NCBI GenBank assembly: GCA_023437715.1
Contig: JAEZFK010000005.1
Span: 124,001-188,000 of the forward strand
DNA from: Bacillota bacterium
GTDB taxonomy: Bacteria > Bacillota > Clostridia > Lachnospirales > Lachnospiraceae
Length of the DNA: 64,000 bases
Direction: 5' to 3'
The position numbers and the translations under genes are program-made. This document shows, in pieces, positions 44,074-53,089 of the stretch (positions are counted from its first letter, which is position 1; each line of letters begins with the position of its first letter). The notes below the pieces were generated by a model. The model saw only the letters and a program-made list of their open reading frames with translations. It had not been told where the DNA came from and ran no database searches.

Positions 44074-44078
44074 AAGGG

Positions 44079-45146
44079 TCAGTGCTGAGCCAGGGATTCA
44101 ATCTTTTCAATGATGGTATTGACCGCATCGTGGAGCTCGCTCTGCTCCATTTTAGAAATATAGATCTGCCGGTTTGCAAAGGTATCGGAAACAGCCTGGA
44201 GCAGGGAATCCCCGGATAGGGTTTCCTCTTCCAGAAGATAGCTGAATCCCTGCTTTGCAAAGGATCTGGCATTTAAAATCTGATCTCCTCTGCTGGCGGC
44301 AGCGGTAAGGGGAATCAGAATATTGGGTTTTCTGAGAGCCAGGATTTCACAGATGGCGTTGGCTCCGGCCCTGGAGATCATGAGATCGGCAGCGGCAAAA
44401 AGATCCTTTAAGGGAGCGTCCACATATTCATACTGTACATATCCGCTGGTGCCTATAAGGCTTTCATCCAGATTGCCTTTCCCGCAGATATGTATTATCT
44501 GGTAATTTTTTAACAATTTTGGGAGAATGCCCCTCACGGCATTATTGACTGTTACGGAACCGAGGCTGCCGCCGATAATAAGAATGACAGGACGGTTTCC
44601 CGATAACTTGGCATATGCCAGTCCGGCCAGACGGTCGCCTTCCAGCAGCTCTTTCCGTATGGGAGAGCCGGTGAGGATTGCCTTGTCTTTCGGAAGATAG
44701 GCCAGGGTTTCCGGGAAATTGCAGCAGACGTTCGTTGCCGCGGGAATGCAGAGCTTGTTGGCAAGTCCGGGAGTCATATCCGATTCGTGGATAATAACGG
44801 GAATCCTGCACTGCCTTGCGGCTAATACCACAGGGACCGCCACAAAGCCTCCTTTTGAAAACACCACATCCGGCTTATAGCTCTTTATCAGTTTTAAGGC
44901 TTCCCCATATCCTTTTAACACCCGGAACGGATCAGAGAAGTTTTTCAAATCAAAGTACCGGCGGAACTTGCCGGAGGAGATTCCGCTGTAGGGAATGCCG
45001 GCTCCTTCAATGAGCTTTCTTTCAATTCCCTGGTATGACCCTATATAGCGGATGTCGTAATTCCGCTCTTTTAATGAGGGGATCAAAGCCAGGTTCGGGG
45101 TAACATGGCCGGCAGTACCGCCGCCGGTTAAAATGATTTTTTTCAT
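44079..45146 (-). CDS. murG: MurG N-acetylglucosaminyltransferase (lipid II synthase)
   Basis: 355 residues. It transfers GlcNAc from UDP-GlcNAc to lipid I at the inner face of the membrane. N-terminal GGGTAGHVTPNLAL (about 8-21), VVFSKGGFVAVPVVLAA, HESDMTPGLANK, and C-terminal GGSLGS plus SRAGANAICEIL. It stands alone, outside a dcw cluster, convergent with the sigma gene. GGGAGG precedes ATG. Confidence 0.95.
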   Translation of the reverse strand: MKKIILTGGGTAGHVTPNLALIPSLKERNYDIRYIGSYQGIERKLIEGAGIPYSGISSGKFRRYFDLKNFSDPFRVLKGYGEALKLIKSYKPDVVFSKGGFVAVPVVLAARQCRIPVIIHESDMTPGLANKLCIPAATNVCCNFPETLAYLPKDKAILTGSPIRKELLEGDRLAGLAYAKLSGNRPVILIIGGSLGSVTVNNAVRGILPKLLKNYQIIHICGKGNLDESLIGTSGYVQYEYVDAPLKDLFAAADLMISRAGANAICEILALRKPNILIPLTAAASRGDQILNARSFAKQGFSYLLEEETLSGDSLLQAVSDTFANRQIYISKMEQSELHDAVNTIIEKIESLAQH

Positions 45147-45175
45147 AAAATGCTGCCTCCCAAATTCTATATACT

Positions 45176-45206
45176 ATTATAGTAAACGTTAGAGATAAAA
45201 TGTCAA
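45176..45206 (-). promoter_or_regulatory. promoter of murG
   Basis: Minus strand: TTGACA (45206-45201), then TATAAT (45181-45176) with a long 19-nt spacer. The perfect palindrome ACTATTATAGT (45173-45183) covers the -10, so an operator is possible. Confidence 0.6.
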
Positions 45207-45258
45207 CCCCAAAGAATGTGGGAACTTAAGGATAACTTATTATTTAAGAGGTGCAGGC

Positions 45259-45663
45259 ATGGGTCAGGAGAGAAACCGTGGAAAAAGGTGTACCATTTTA
45301 AAGGGAATAAAAAAAGATATAGGATGCCGTGTATCGTCACAGGAAAAATTGGAAGCCCACTTGCTTGATTATATGCAGAAGCACCCGGAATTAACACCTG
45401 ACCCTCCGTCTCCTCCTCAGGGAGAATTCCAGAAAATCATGGAAAGACTGGACAAACGGGGCTCCAGGACGGTTGTAAGAAAGCAGCTGAAAGCACTGTA
45501 TTTTGGCCGCAGGGTTTTCCAGCTGATACAAAAGCCCCTGATGATTCTTATGGTGGTGCTGGTTTTGCTGGCAGCATCATCTATGGGTGCGTTTTCAAAA
45601 AGATCCTGTGTTAACCAGACGGTCAAAGACCGGCCGGGAGTTTCCGGTGCTTATAAAAAATAA
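45259..45663 (+). CDS. small single-pass membrane protein, unknown
   Basis: 134 residues. Basic, charged N-terminal ~85 residues with a Pro-rich stretch (TPDPPSPPQG), one membrane helix (PLMILMVVLVLLAASSMGAF) near 95-114, and a short basic tail outside. AGAGGTG lies 5 nt before ATG. No family was recognised. An anti-sigma-like topology is conceivable, but the cytoplasmic part matches no domain I know. Confidence 0.65.
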   Translation: MGQERNRGKRCTILKGIKKDIGCRVSSQEKLEAHLLDYMQKHPELTPDPPSPPQGEFQKIMERLDKRGSRTVVRKQLKALYFGRRVFQLIQKPLMILMVVLVLLAASSMGAFSKRSCVNQTVKDRPGVSGAYKK

Positions 45664-45677
45664 AATTCTTTTGGTAT

Positions 45678-46037
45678 TTACTTTATCAGCGCTTTTTCCC
45701 ATTCCTCTTCCTTAAAGCCTGCCAGAACAAAATCTCCGCCAATGATCAGGGGCCGTTTAACCAGCATCCCATCAGTTGACAGAAGTGCAATTTGCTCCGC
45801 CTCGCTCATGGCAGGAAGCAGGTCCTTTACATGCTTTTCCTTATAGATGACCCCGCTGGTATTAAAGAAGCGTTTCAGGGGAAGTCCGCTCATCCGGACC
45901 CAGCCGGCAAGCTCTTGGGAGGTAGGATTTTCTTCCTTGATATTTCTGGCTTCATACACGATTCCATGGGCATTCAGCCATTTTTTTGCGTTCTTGCAGG
46001 TGCTGCAGGGCGGATATTGTAAAAATAAAACACTCAT
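45678..46037 (-). CDS. ArsC/Spx-family thioredoxin-fold protein
   Basis: 119 residues. N-terminal CSTCKNAKKWL (CxxC at about 11-14), then VKRPLIIGGDFVLAGFKEEEW typical of the YffB/Spx/ArsC family. It may be a glutaredoxin-like reductase or a regulator of Spx type; arsenate reduction is not shown by context, since no ars genes are near. Confidence 0.88.
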   Translation of the reverse strand: MSVLFLQYPPCSTCKNAKKWLNAHGIVYEARNIKEENPTSQELAGWVRMSGLPLKRFFNTSGVIYKEKHVKDLLPAMSEAEQIALLSTDGMLVKRPLIIGGDFVLAGFKEEEWEKALIK

Positions 46038-46181
46038 AATTTCCTCCTTCCCGCCCGCGTTTTTCGGGCGTTTTAAATTTCCTCAAATCTATTTTACCTC
46101 AGAACCGGCCGAATGAAAAGGCGGGAAATAGAATAGATTATAACAATCGGGAAAAGAAGCATGAGCAGAATGGAGGAAAAT

Positions 46182-46709
46182 ATGAAATTTTTATTGTTTC
46201 TGTCGGAAGCGGCGATGCCTCTTGTCATTTTTTATATCGTAGGCTTTGGCATACTGGCCAAACGCCCGGTCTTTGATGATTTTATAAACGGGGCGAAAGA
46301 CGGGATGAAGACTGTGGCAGGGATCATGCCCACCCTGATCGGGCTTATGACAGCGGTGGGAGTGCTCCGGGCTTCCGGATTTCTGGATTTCCTTGCTAAA
46401 ATATTAACAAAGCCTGCGGCTCTCCTTTTTCTGCCCGCTCCTGTGGTCCCGGTGATTCTGATCCGTCTGGTGTCAAACTCCGCCGCCATCGGGCTGGTGC
46501 TGGATATTTTTAAGAAGTACGGAACGGACTCCTATGTGGGCATGCTGACTTCCGTGCTCATGAGCTGTACGGAAACCGTATTTTACTGTTTAAGCATCTA
46601 TTTTGGGACCGTGAAAATCAAGAAAACCAGGTACACTTTGGCGGGGGCCTTGGCGGCTACGGCGGCAGGAGTGGCGGCCAGCGTGGTTCTGAGCCGTTTT
46701 TTGGCATAA
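46182..46709 (+). CDS. spmB: spore maturation protein B
   Basis: 175 residues, several membrane helices, nucleoside-recognition (Gate) fold. Signatures: GAKDGMKTVAGIMPTLIGLMTAVGVLRASG and LVSNSAAIGLVLDIFKKYGTDSYVGMLTSVLMSCTETVFYC. SpmA and SpmB act in spore-core dehydration. Its usual partner spmA is not next to it in this window. ATG 46182 lies 6 nt after GGAGG; ATG 46161 has no such site. Confidence 0.9.
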   Translation: MKFLLFLSEAAMPLVIFYIVGFGILAKRPVFDDFINGAKDGMKTVAGIMPTLIGLMTAVGVLRASGFLDFLAKILTKPAALLFLPAPVVPVILIRLVSNSAAIGLVLDIFKKYGTDSYVGMLTSVLMSCTETVFYCLSIYFGTVKIKKTRYTLAGALAATAAGVAASVVLSRFLA

Positions 46710-46758
46710 AAGGATATGATTCGTCCCTATTTTAAGAATTTCATAAGAATTAAGGTGG

Positions 46759-46787
46759 TTGTTTTGGAATACATAATCATGTATAAT
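46759..46787 (+). promoter_or_regulatory. promoter of the MarR gene with overlapping operator
   Basis: TTGTTT (46759-46764), 17-nt spacer, TATAAT (46782-46787). The inverted repeat ATACAT-N4-ATGTAT (46769-46784) covers the spacer and -10, a layout typical of MarR autorepression. Confidence 0.7.
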
Positions 46788-46831
46788 TACGGGGAAGCTT
46801 TTATTGTCATAGAGGTGTGAAGGGGACAAAC

Positions 46832-47266
46832 GTGGATACTTACGGAACTCTTAACGAAGTATTGGTAAGACTGTTTCGGGATATTATGGATATAGAACAG
46901 CAGGCTATCATTACCCAGGAATTTAATAATATTACAAATAATGATATGCATGTGATAGAGGCCATCGGGATCGGAGCTCCCAAGAATATGTCAGCCATAG
47001 CGAAAGAGCTGTCCGTCACGGTGGGCACGTTGACCATTGCCATGAACAGCCTTGTGAAGAAAGGTTATGTAACCCGCCAGCGCGGAAATGAGGACCGGCG
47101 CGTTGTATATATCTCTCTTTCAGAAAAAGGGAAAGAAGCCTATGAGCACCATGCCCAATTTCATCAGGAAATGATAGCCAAGGTGCTGGAAGGCTTAAGT
47201 GAGAATGAAATAGAAGTTTTGATCAAAGCTCTGACCAAACTGAACAAATGGTTCCGGAGCCTTTAA
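46832..47266 (+). CDS. MarR-family regulator (FabT-like)
   Basis: 144 residues. Winged helix NMSAIAKELSVTVGTLTIAMNSLVKKGYVTRQRGNEDRRVVYISLSEKG. The TVGTLTIAMNSLVKKGYV region resembles FabT, the fatty-acid synthesis repressor, but no fab genes are adjacent. GTG 46832 follows AAGGGG by 6 nt; GTG 46817 is too close to AGAGG. It probably also controls the lipoprotein 27 bp downstream. Confidence 0.85.
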   Translation: MDTYGTLNEVLVRLFRDIMDIEQQAIITQEFNNITNNDMHVIEAIGIGAPKNMSAIAKELSVTVGTLTIAMNSLVKKGYVTRQRGNEDRRVVYISLSEKGKEAYEHHAQFHQEMIAKVLEGLSENEIEVLIKALTKLNKWFRSL

Positions 47267-47293
47267 GAGAATTTAAGGAGGCAATACCCAATT

Positions 47294-47830
47294 ATGAGAA
47301 GATTCATTGTATTTTTAATGAGCGCTATGCTGGTTCTGTCCCTGGCGGCCTGTGCACCGACACAGGTGAAGACAGAAACGACTGCGCCTGATCCCCAGGT
47401 GATGGCTTCCACCGGAGGCGCCAGCGATAAAGTTCCAGATCCCAACGTAGAGCCTATGGAGATTATTTCCATCTACAGCAAGAACGACGACGGTACCGGT
47501 TTAAACCAGGCCATGGATGCAGTTGATAAGCTGACCGCAGAGGCTTTGGTGGACAAACTGATCGAATACGGCGTTTTAGAGGACGGCACAAAGGTTTTAA
47601 AATTTGATACGGCGGATGGGACAGGCACTTTGGACTTATCCCAGGTTCCGGCAGGCGATGAGGGAGAAGAGCTGCTGATGCTGACTGCCATCGGCAATAC
47701 CTTTACCGAAAACTTTGAGCTGGATAAATTAAAGCTTCTGGTAAACGGAAAGAATTATTCCGGTAAAAAGGTGAAGCAGGGTGACAGCGATTACCTGGAA
47801 TACGTTAAAAATTACAAGGAAGTCAAATAA
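47294..47830 (+). CDS. GerMN-like lipoprotein
   Basis: 178 residues. Lipoprotein signal with lipobox LSLAAC (Cys near 20), a Thr/Pro-rich linker, and a C-terminal ~110-residue domain. That domain (TAEALVDKLIEYGVL...TLDLSQVP...LMLTAIGNTFTENFELDKLKLLVNG) fits the GerMN fold of spore germination and sporulation proteins. It would be anchored outside the membrane. Co-transcription with the MarR gene is likely. Confidence 0.85.
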   Translation: MRRFIVFLMSAMLVLSLAACAPTQVKTETTAPDPQVMASTGGASDKVPDPNVEPMEIISIYSKNDDGTGLNQAMDAVDKLTAEALVDKLIEYGVLEDGTKVLKFDTADGTGTLDLSQVPAGDEGEELLMLTAIGNTFTENFELDKLKLLVNGKNYSGKKVKQGDSDYLEYVKNYKEVK

Positions 47831-47853
47831 AGGCGGAATTATAGAGAAATAAA

Positions 47854-47886
47854 GGGACTATGGTAAACCATAGCCCCTTTTGTTTT
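47854..47886 (+). terminator. terminator after the lipoprotein gene
   Basis: GGGACTATGGT (47854-47864) pairs with ACCATAGCCCC (47867-47877), then TTTTGTTTT. The opposing DUF885 gene ends at 47898. Confidence 0.88.
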
Positions 47887-47897
47887 GGTCATTCTTT

Positions 47898-49718
47898 TCA
47901 CTTCCCGGCCAGCTGTTTTGACAGCCAGCTTCGGAATTCAGGCTGTATAACGGAAAATGGAGCAGGCCCGATATCTAACAGGAAGGTGTGAAAATCTTTC
48001 AGCTGGAACTTATCCTTTAAGATTCTCTGGGCAGTGTTCTTCATTTCCATAATTTCCAGAAATCCTACATAGTACTCCATGTAATTGGTGGGGTTTTCCA
48101 CCAGGCTGCTGTAAATGGTGTCCACAATATCCGTGTTTTCCACTTTATAAAAGGTGTTTAAGTATTCTGCCACCTTCTCCTTATCCCAGCCCTCGTAGTT
48201 AATGCCGATGTCTAAGTAGGCGTAGATGCCCAGAGTCACGGCGGCATTGTAGGCCAGAAGCTTTCCAAGCTCCGGGTCCAGGCCGTTATCCAGGGTGTAG
48301 GCGTAATATTCCACATAGGTGGCCCAGCCTTCCGAATAGCTGGAAAAGGAAAGGATGCTTCTTAAATCACAGGGCTGCTTGCTTAAAAAGTAAACATTCT
48401 GGTATAAATGTCCCGGGTAGCCCTCGTGAGCCAGGGTGGTAAAGAGATCGTCATTTTGAAAACGGGGATTATCATTGATGTAAATGACATTATCCTCATA
48501 CCGGTCTAGGGGCGGAACCAGGTAAAACGCAGGGCTTAAAGAAGATTCCAGGGCCTTGGGAACGTACTTGACCGTATAGCTGTTTGGCGGAAGCTGAGGG
48601 AAATCCTTGAGAATCTGGGATTTTAAAGCTTCCAGTATTTCCTCCGGCTTTGTGTAGCGGAAGGTATAGTGATCCAGAGAATCAAGCACCTCCGGATGCT
48701 CCTTTGTGATCTGCCCCATGGCCTGAATGTCGGAATTCATCTGCCTTTCAATGGCCTTTTTTAAGCTCCGGATGGACTCATAGGAGGTCCCGGTATTGGA
48801 ATTGACCAGATATTCAAAATACCGTTTCCCGTCAGGGTACTGGGACAGGCCCTTGTCATTGGTTCCCGTTCCCATAAGTGCTGTAATGCCGTCAATCAGG
48901 TTCTTGTAGGCCGGAATGAAATGTTCCTCCAGGACCTTTAAATTCTGTTCCTTAAAAGCGGCTTTCTCCTCATCCGTTAAATCCGTAAGGGCGTCCACCC
49001 GGGTGTTAAAGGTTTCCGCCAGAAAGCTGTGGTCCGGCTGGACCAGATAAGCCTCGCAGGATTTTAACACGTGATCTGCGGCAGTATCGCTCATAAACAG
49101 ACCTGCCTTGGATTTTTCCTTTTCAAATTCCAGAATCTGTCCATAATAATTATCAATGGTGGAAAGCAGGGCCAGATAGTTTTCCACGTCCTTGCGGGAA
49201 TAAAAGGCGTATTCCGCAAACAGGACCGGAAGCTGGGCCTGGATTCCGATGGTGCTTGTCAAAGGCTGGGCATAAAGCTCCAGTCCTTCGGATTCCAGCT
49301 CGGTTTCTATGTAGGAATAAAGGATCTTATAGGTGAGCCTTTGCTGGTCGGTCAGCCGCCGGGGATTAAAGCTATCCAGCTTTTTCTTTAAGTTCTTAAG
49401 CTCTTTTGAGGTCTCTTTCATTTTATCCAGAGAAAAATCCCCAAGGGTTAAGGGAACCGTGTCAATCTTACGGGAGGCAGGGTCCGCGATGCTGAAATGA
49501 AAGCTGATTCCAGAGCTGCTGATCTCATCCCGGAACAAGTTCTCCGTAAACTGGTCAAAGTTTTTCTGCACGGACATATCCCCGGCCCGGAACTGTTCAT
49601 ATCCGGCCTGAGAAGAGGTTTGGGCTGATTGAGGCGGCGGAGAGCAGGAGCAGAGCAGGGAAATGGCCAAAATAAGGGAAAGAAATGGCCGGACCTGCTT
49701 AAAAATGATGTTTTTCAT
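47898..49718 (-). CDS. DUF885 lipoprotein, putative metallocarboxypeptidase
   Basis: 606 residues. Signal peptide with lipobox ISLLCSC, so surface-anchored. The C-terminal half has the DUF885 zinc motif TLAHEGYPGHLYQ (HEGYPGH) and a downstream Glu in YSEGWATYVEYYA. The family is related to M32-like helical metallopeptidases. ATG 49718 has GGAGG 7 nt upstream; the frame extends 36 codons further without a site. Substrate peptides are unknown. Confidence 0.88.
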   Translation of the reverse strand: MKNIIFKQVRPFLSLILAISLLCSCSPPPQSAQTSSQAGYEQFRAGDMSVQKNFDQFTENLFRDEISSSGISFHFSIADPASRKIDTVPLTLGDFSLDKMKETSKELKNLKKKLDSFNPRRLTDQQRLTYKILYSYIETELESEGLELYAQPLTSTIGIQAQLPVLFAEYAFYSRKDVENYLALLSTIDNYYGQILEFEKEKSKAGLFMSDTAADHVLKSCEAYLVQPDHSFLAETFNTRVDALTDLTDEEKAAFKEQNLKVLEEHFIPAYKNLIDGITALMGTGTNDKGLSQYPDGKRYFEYLVNSNTGTSYESIRSLKKAIERQMNSDIQAMGQITKEHPEVLDSLDHYTFRYTKPEEILEALKSQILKDFPQLPPNSYTVKYVPKALESSLSPAFYLVPPLDRYEDNVIYINDNPRFQNDDLFTTLAHEGYPGHLYQNVYFLSKQPCDLRSILSFSSYSEGWATYVEYYAYTLDNGLDPELGKLLAYNAAVTLGIYAYLDIGINYEGWDKEKVAEYLNTFYKVENTDIVDTIYSSLVENPTNYMEYYVGFLEIMEMKNTAQRILKDKFQLKDFHTFLLDIGPAPFSVIQPEFRSWLSKQLAGK

Positions 49719-49857
49719 ATAAATTCCTCCGTGATTCACTATTATTATATATGATGATTTGAAAAAAGTCATGACAAAAGCGGGAAACCTAAGGCTTACC
49801 CGCTTGACAAACCAGGTCCAAACCATTAAACTAGGGTTACCAACAATCTATTATATG

Positions 49858-50175
49858 AGAATGCTGAGAAAAGAAGAGTAAGAAAAGTGCCTCATGAGCA
49901 GAGACTTCCGGAAGCTGAAAAGGAAGCTTGAGGACATTTCCCAACATGGCCTTGGAGCAGCGGAATTGAATTGGCGGAAACCCGCCTTTAAATTCCGACG
50001 GTCACACCCGTTATCGTGTCAGACTGTTTGTATGCAGCCTTAAGCTTCCCAGGAGGCTTTCCGCTGATAAAGCAGCCATAAGGTCCGTGCCGTAAGGTAT
50101 GGATGAATTAAAGTGGTAACACGGGACAGTTCCCCGTCTTTAAATTTCCGAGAGGATATTTTAAGGCGGGTTTTT
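49858..50175 (+). promoter_or_regulatory. T-box leader of metG
   Basis: A ~320-nt leader with AGTA near its start (49875-49882 region), several stems, and the conserved T-box antiterminator core TGGTAACACGGG (50114-50125). The terminator is at 50133-50175. It reads uncharged tRNA by specifier-codon pairing; the downstream gene implies tRNA-Met. The specifier loop was not assigned by eye. Confidence 0.85.
50133..50175 (+). terminator. regulated terminator of the metG T-box
   Basis: CCCGTCTTTAAATTTCC (50133-50149) pairs with GGATATTTTAAGGCGGG (50154-50170), then TTTTT. Its 5' arm overlaps the antiterminator, giving mutually exclusive folds. Confidence 0.85.
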
Positions 50176-50200
50176 CATTGCAGAACAGGAGGAAATGAAA

Positions 50201-52183
50201 ATGTGTAAAAATACGGAAAAGAAACCATATTACATTACTACAGCTATTGCCTATGCGTCAGGAAAGCCCCATATCGGCAATACCTACGAGGCAGTTTTAG
50301 CCGATGCCATCGCCCGCTATAAGAGGGCTGAGGGCTATGATGTATTCTTTCAGACGGGAACCGATGAGCACGGACAGAAAATTGAGGAAAAGGCAGCAGC
50401 AGCCGGCGTTACCCCAAAGGAATTTGTAGACAGGGCAGCCGGTGAGATCAGAAAGATCTGGGACTTAATGAATACCTCATATGACAAATTCATACGCACT
50501 ACGGATAAGGACCATGAGGAACAGGTGCAGAAGATCTTTAAGAAGCTGTACGATCAGGGCGACATTTACAAGGGTTATTATGAAGGCCTGTACTGCACCC
50601 CTTGCGAATCCTTTTTTACCGAATCCCAGCTGGTGGATGGAAAGTGCCCGGACTGCGGCCGTGAGGTAAAGCCTGCAAAGGAAGAGGCTTACTTCTTCCG
50701 CATGAGCAAATATGCGGATCGCCTGATCAGGCACATCAATGAGAACCCGGACTTCATCCAGCCTGTTTCCAGGAAAAATGAGATGATGAACAACTTCCTG
50801 CTTCCTGGCCTTCAGGATCTTTGCGTATCCAGGACAACATTTAAATGGGGAATCCCTGTGACCTTTGACCCGAAGCATGTGACCTATGTGTGGCTGGATG
50901 CCTTAACCAACTATATCACCGGCATCGGCTATGACTGCGACGGCAGCAGTACAGACCAGTTTGCCAGGTTCTGGCCTGCGGACCTTCACTTAATCGGAAA
51001 GGATATCATCCGCTTCCATACCATTTACTGGCCCATTTTCCTCATGGCCCTGGACGTTCCCCTTCCAAAGCAGGTATTCGGCCATCCGTGGCTGCTGCAG
51101 GGCGACGGCAAGATGAGCAAATCCAAGGGAAATGTTCTCTATGCGGATACTCTGGTGGATTACTTCGGCGTGGATGCGGTCCGTTACTTCGTGCTTCATG
51201 AAATGCCCTTTGACAATGACGGCGTGATTTCCTGGGAGCTGATGGTGGAGCGCATGAACTCTGACCTGGCCAATATTTTAGGAAATCTGGTAAACCGTAC
51301 CATTTCCATGTCAAATAAATACTTTGGCGGTGTGGTTTCCAACGGAAACGTGACTGATGAAGTGGACGGAGACTTAAAGGCCGTGGTTTTAGAAGAGGTT
51401 AAGCGGGTTCAGGAGAAGATGGAAAAGCTCCGTGTGGCAGACGCCATGACCGCTATCTTCAACATCTTCAGAAGAAGCAACAAATATATCGACGAAACAG
51501 CGCCCTGGACTCTTGCAAAGGATGAGGCATCCAAGGAACGCCTGGAAACCGTCCTTTACAACTTAACGGAGGCCATTACAATCGGAGCCTCCCTGCTGGA
51601 GGCTTTCATGCCTGATACCTCAAAAAGGATTCTGGCCCAGCTTTCCACGGACCGGAGAGAGCTTTCCCAGATGAATGAGTTCGGCCTCTATCTCTCAGGC
51701 AACAAGGTGACGGATAAGCCGGAAATCCTCTTTGCCCGCATGGATATGAAAGAGGTTCTTGAAAAGGTGGAAGCCATGGAAGCCGCTAAGGAAGCGGAAG
51801 CCGGGGAACCTGCAAAGGAAGAAGAAAGTGCAGGCGTCATTGATATTGAGGCCAAGGCGGAAATCGAGTACGATGACTTTGCAAAGCTGCAGTTCCAGGT
51901 AGGCGAGATCATTGCCTGCGAGGCAGTTCCAAAATCCAAGAAGCTTTTATGCTCCCAGGTGAGGATCGGAAGCCAGGTAAGGCAGATTGTCAGCGGAATC
52001 AAAGCCCATTATTCTCCGGAAGAAATGGTTGGCAAGAAAGTCATGGTTGTGGTAAACTTAAAGCCCGCAAAGCTGGCAGGCGTCCTGTCGGAAGGCATGC
52101 TTCTCTGCGCTGAGGATGAGGAAGGGAATTTATCCCTCATGGTACCGGAAAAGCCAATGCCGGCAGGCGCGGAAATCTGTTAA
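50201..52183 (+). CDS. metG: methionyl-tRNA synthetase
   Basis: 660 residues. Class I core with HIGN motif (GKPHIGNTYEA), zinc knuckle CTPC...CPDC (about 127-148) and GKMSKSKGNV. An anticodon domain follows, then a C-terminal tRNA-binding (EMAP/Trbp111) domain from about 555 (FAKLQFQVGEIIACEAVPKSKKLL). ATG 50201 has GGAGG 8 nt upstream; ATG 50195 is only 2 nt away. Confidence 0.96.
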   Translation: MCKNTEKKPYYITTAIAYASGKPHIGNTYEAVLADAIARYKRAEGYDVFFQTGTDEHGQKIEEKAAAAGVTPKEFVDRAAGEIRKIWDLMNTSYDKFIRTTDKDHEEQVQKIFKKLYDQGDIYKGYYEGLYCTPCESFFTESQLVDGKCPDCGREVKPAKEEAYFFRMSKYADRLIRHINENPDFIQPVSRKNEMMNNFLLPGLQDLCVSRTTFKWGIPVTFDPKHVTYVWLDALTNYITGIGYDCDGSSTDQFARFWPADLHLIGKDIIRFHTIYWPIFLMALDVPLPKQVFGHPWLLQGDGKMSKSKGNVLYADTLVDYFGVDAVRYFVLHEMPFDNDGVISWELMVERMNSDLANILGNLVNRTISMSNKYFGGVVSNGNVTDEVDGDLKAVVLEEVKRVQEKMEKLRVADAMTAIFNIFRRSNKYIDETAPWTLAKDEASKERLETVLYNLTEAITIGASLLEAFMPDTSKRILAQLSTDRRELSQMNEFGLYLSGNKVTDKPEILFARMDMKEVLEKVEAMEAAKEAEAGEPAKEEESAGVIDIEAKAEIEYDDFAKLQFQVGEIIACEAVPKSKKLLCSQVRIGSQVRQIVSGIKAHYSPEEMVGKKVMVVVNLKPAKLAGVLSEGMLLCAEDEEGNLSLMVPEKPMPAGAEIC

Positions 52184-52222
52184 CCGGCGGAAATTCCGGG
52201 AGACATTTGAAAGAAAAGATAA

Positions 52223-52258
52223 AAGGCCGGGTTCCTGCAATCCGGCCTTGTCCTCTTA
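52223..52258 (+). terminator. hairpin after metG
   Basis: AAGGCCGG (52223-52230) pairs with CCGGCCTT (52242-52249). The following bases are only moderately T-rich. Confidence 0.6.
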
Positions 52259-52294
52259 GGTTTTTCAGGTAAAGATATCAGAAAAGGAGATTTC

Positions 52295-53044
52295 ATGGGC
52301 CAGCACGTTATTCGTACAAATGGAATAACAGGAAATACTCTAAAGCTTATAGCCATTGTCACCATGTTCATTGACCATACAGGGGTGGCTCTGGTGGAAA
52401 ACGGCATTTTAAAGTTTCAGGACACCGGTCTGATGCAACAGATTCTGGCTACGCCGGAAGGGGTAAGATGGAGCATGGTGGACACTCTGCTGCGGACCGT
52501 AGGACGGCTGGCATTTCCTATTTTCTGCTTCCTGCTGGTGGAAGGCTTTCTTCACACCAGGGATGTGAAAAAATATGGAGCCAGGCTCCTGGCCTTTGCA
52601 TTTATTTCCGAGGTCCCCTTTGACCTGGCCATATTTGGAAGGTGGTTTTATCCCCAATACCAGAACGTGTATTTTACCCTGTTTCTGGGCCTTTGCGTGC
52701 TGGAAGGATACAGACGGACGGCAGGCAGGCCAATAAAGCAGGCCCTGGCGGTTGTGGCCGGCTGTCTGGCAGCCGTGGTCATCCGGTGTGACTATGATGT
52801 TATCGGAATTCTTATGATCCTGTTTTTTTACATTTACCATGACAACAGGCTCCTTAAGGCTTTATTCGGAGGAGGTCTGGCTGTCATTGAAAGCCTGGCC
52901 TGCTTTGGTGCGGCCGTGCTGGCGTTTATTCCCATACACCTGTATAATGGAAGAAGAGGGGAGAGAAACTTAAAATACTTCTTTTACTGTTTTTATCCTG
53001 CTCATCTTCTTTTACTGTATATTCTGGGATTGATAATATTCTAA
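52295..53044 (+). CDS. TraX-family membrane protein
   Basis: 249 residues, about seven membrane helices. TraX signatures: GNTLKLIAIVTMFIDHTGV near the start, VGRLAFPIFCFLLVEGFLHTRDVKKYGARLLAFAFISEVPFDLA, and C-terminal YFFYCFYPAHLLLLY. TraX acetylates pilin in F plasmids, but chromosomal members of this family have unknown acyltransferase roles. AAAGGAG precedes ATG. No conjugation genes are near. Confidence 0.85.
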   Translation: MGQHVIRTNGITGNTLKLIAIVTMFIDHTGVALVENGILKFQDTGLMQQILATPEGVRWSMVDTLLRTVGRLAFPIFCFLLVEGFLHTRDVKKYGARLLAFAFISEVPFDLAIFGRWFYPQYQNVYFTLFLGLCVLEGYRRTAGRPIKQALAVVAGCLAAVVIRCDYDVIGILMILFFYIYHDNRLLKALFGGGLAVIESLACFGAAVLAFIPIHLYNGRRGERNLKYFFYCFYPAHLLLLYILGLIIF

Positions 53045-53089
53045 CAATACCCTTGCACCATAAAAGGTACGGCAAGAATGGAGGAAGCT

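Noticed and set aside
45678..46037. arsenate reductase in an arsenic operon
   Set aside because: There is no arsB, acr3 or adjacent arsR; the sequence fits the wider Spx/YffB family.
52295..53044. conjugation element, from TraX similarity
   Set aside because: No other transfer, relaxase or integrase genes are near; chromosomal TraX-like proteins are common in Firmicutes.
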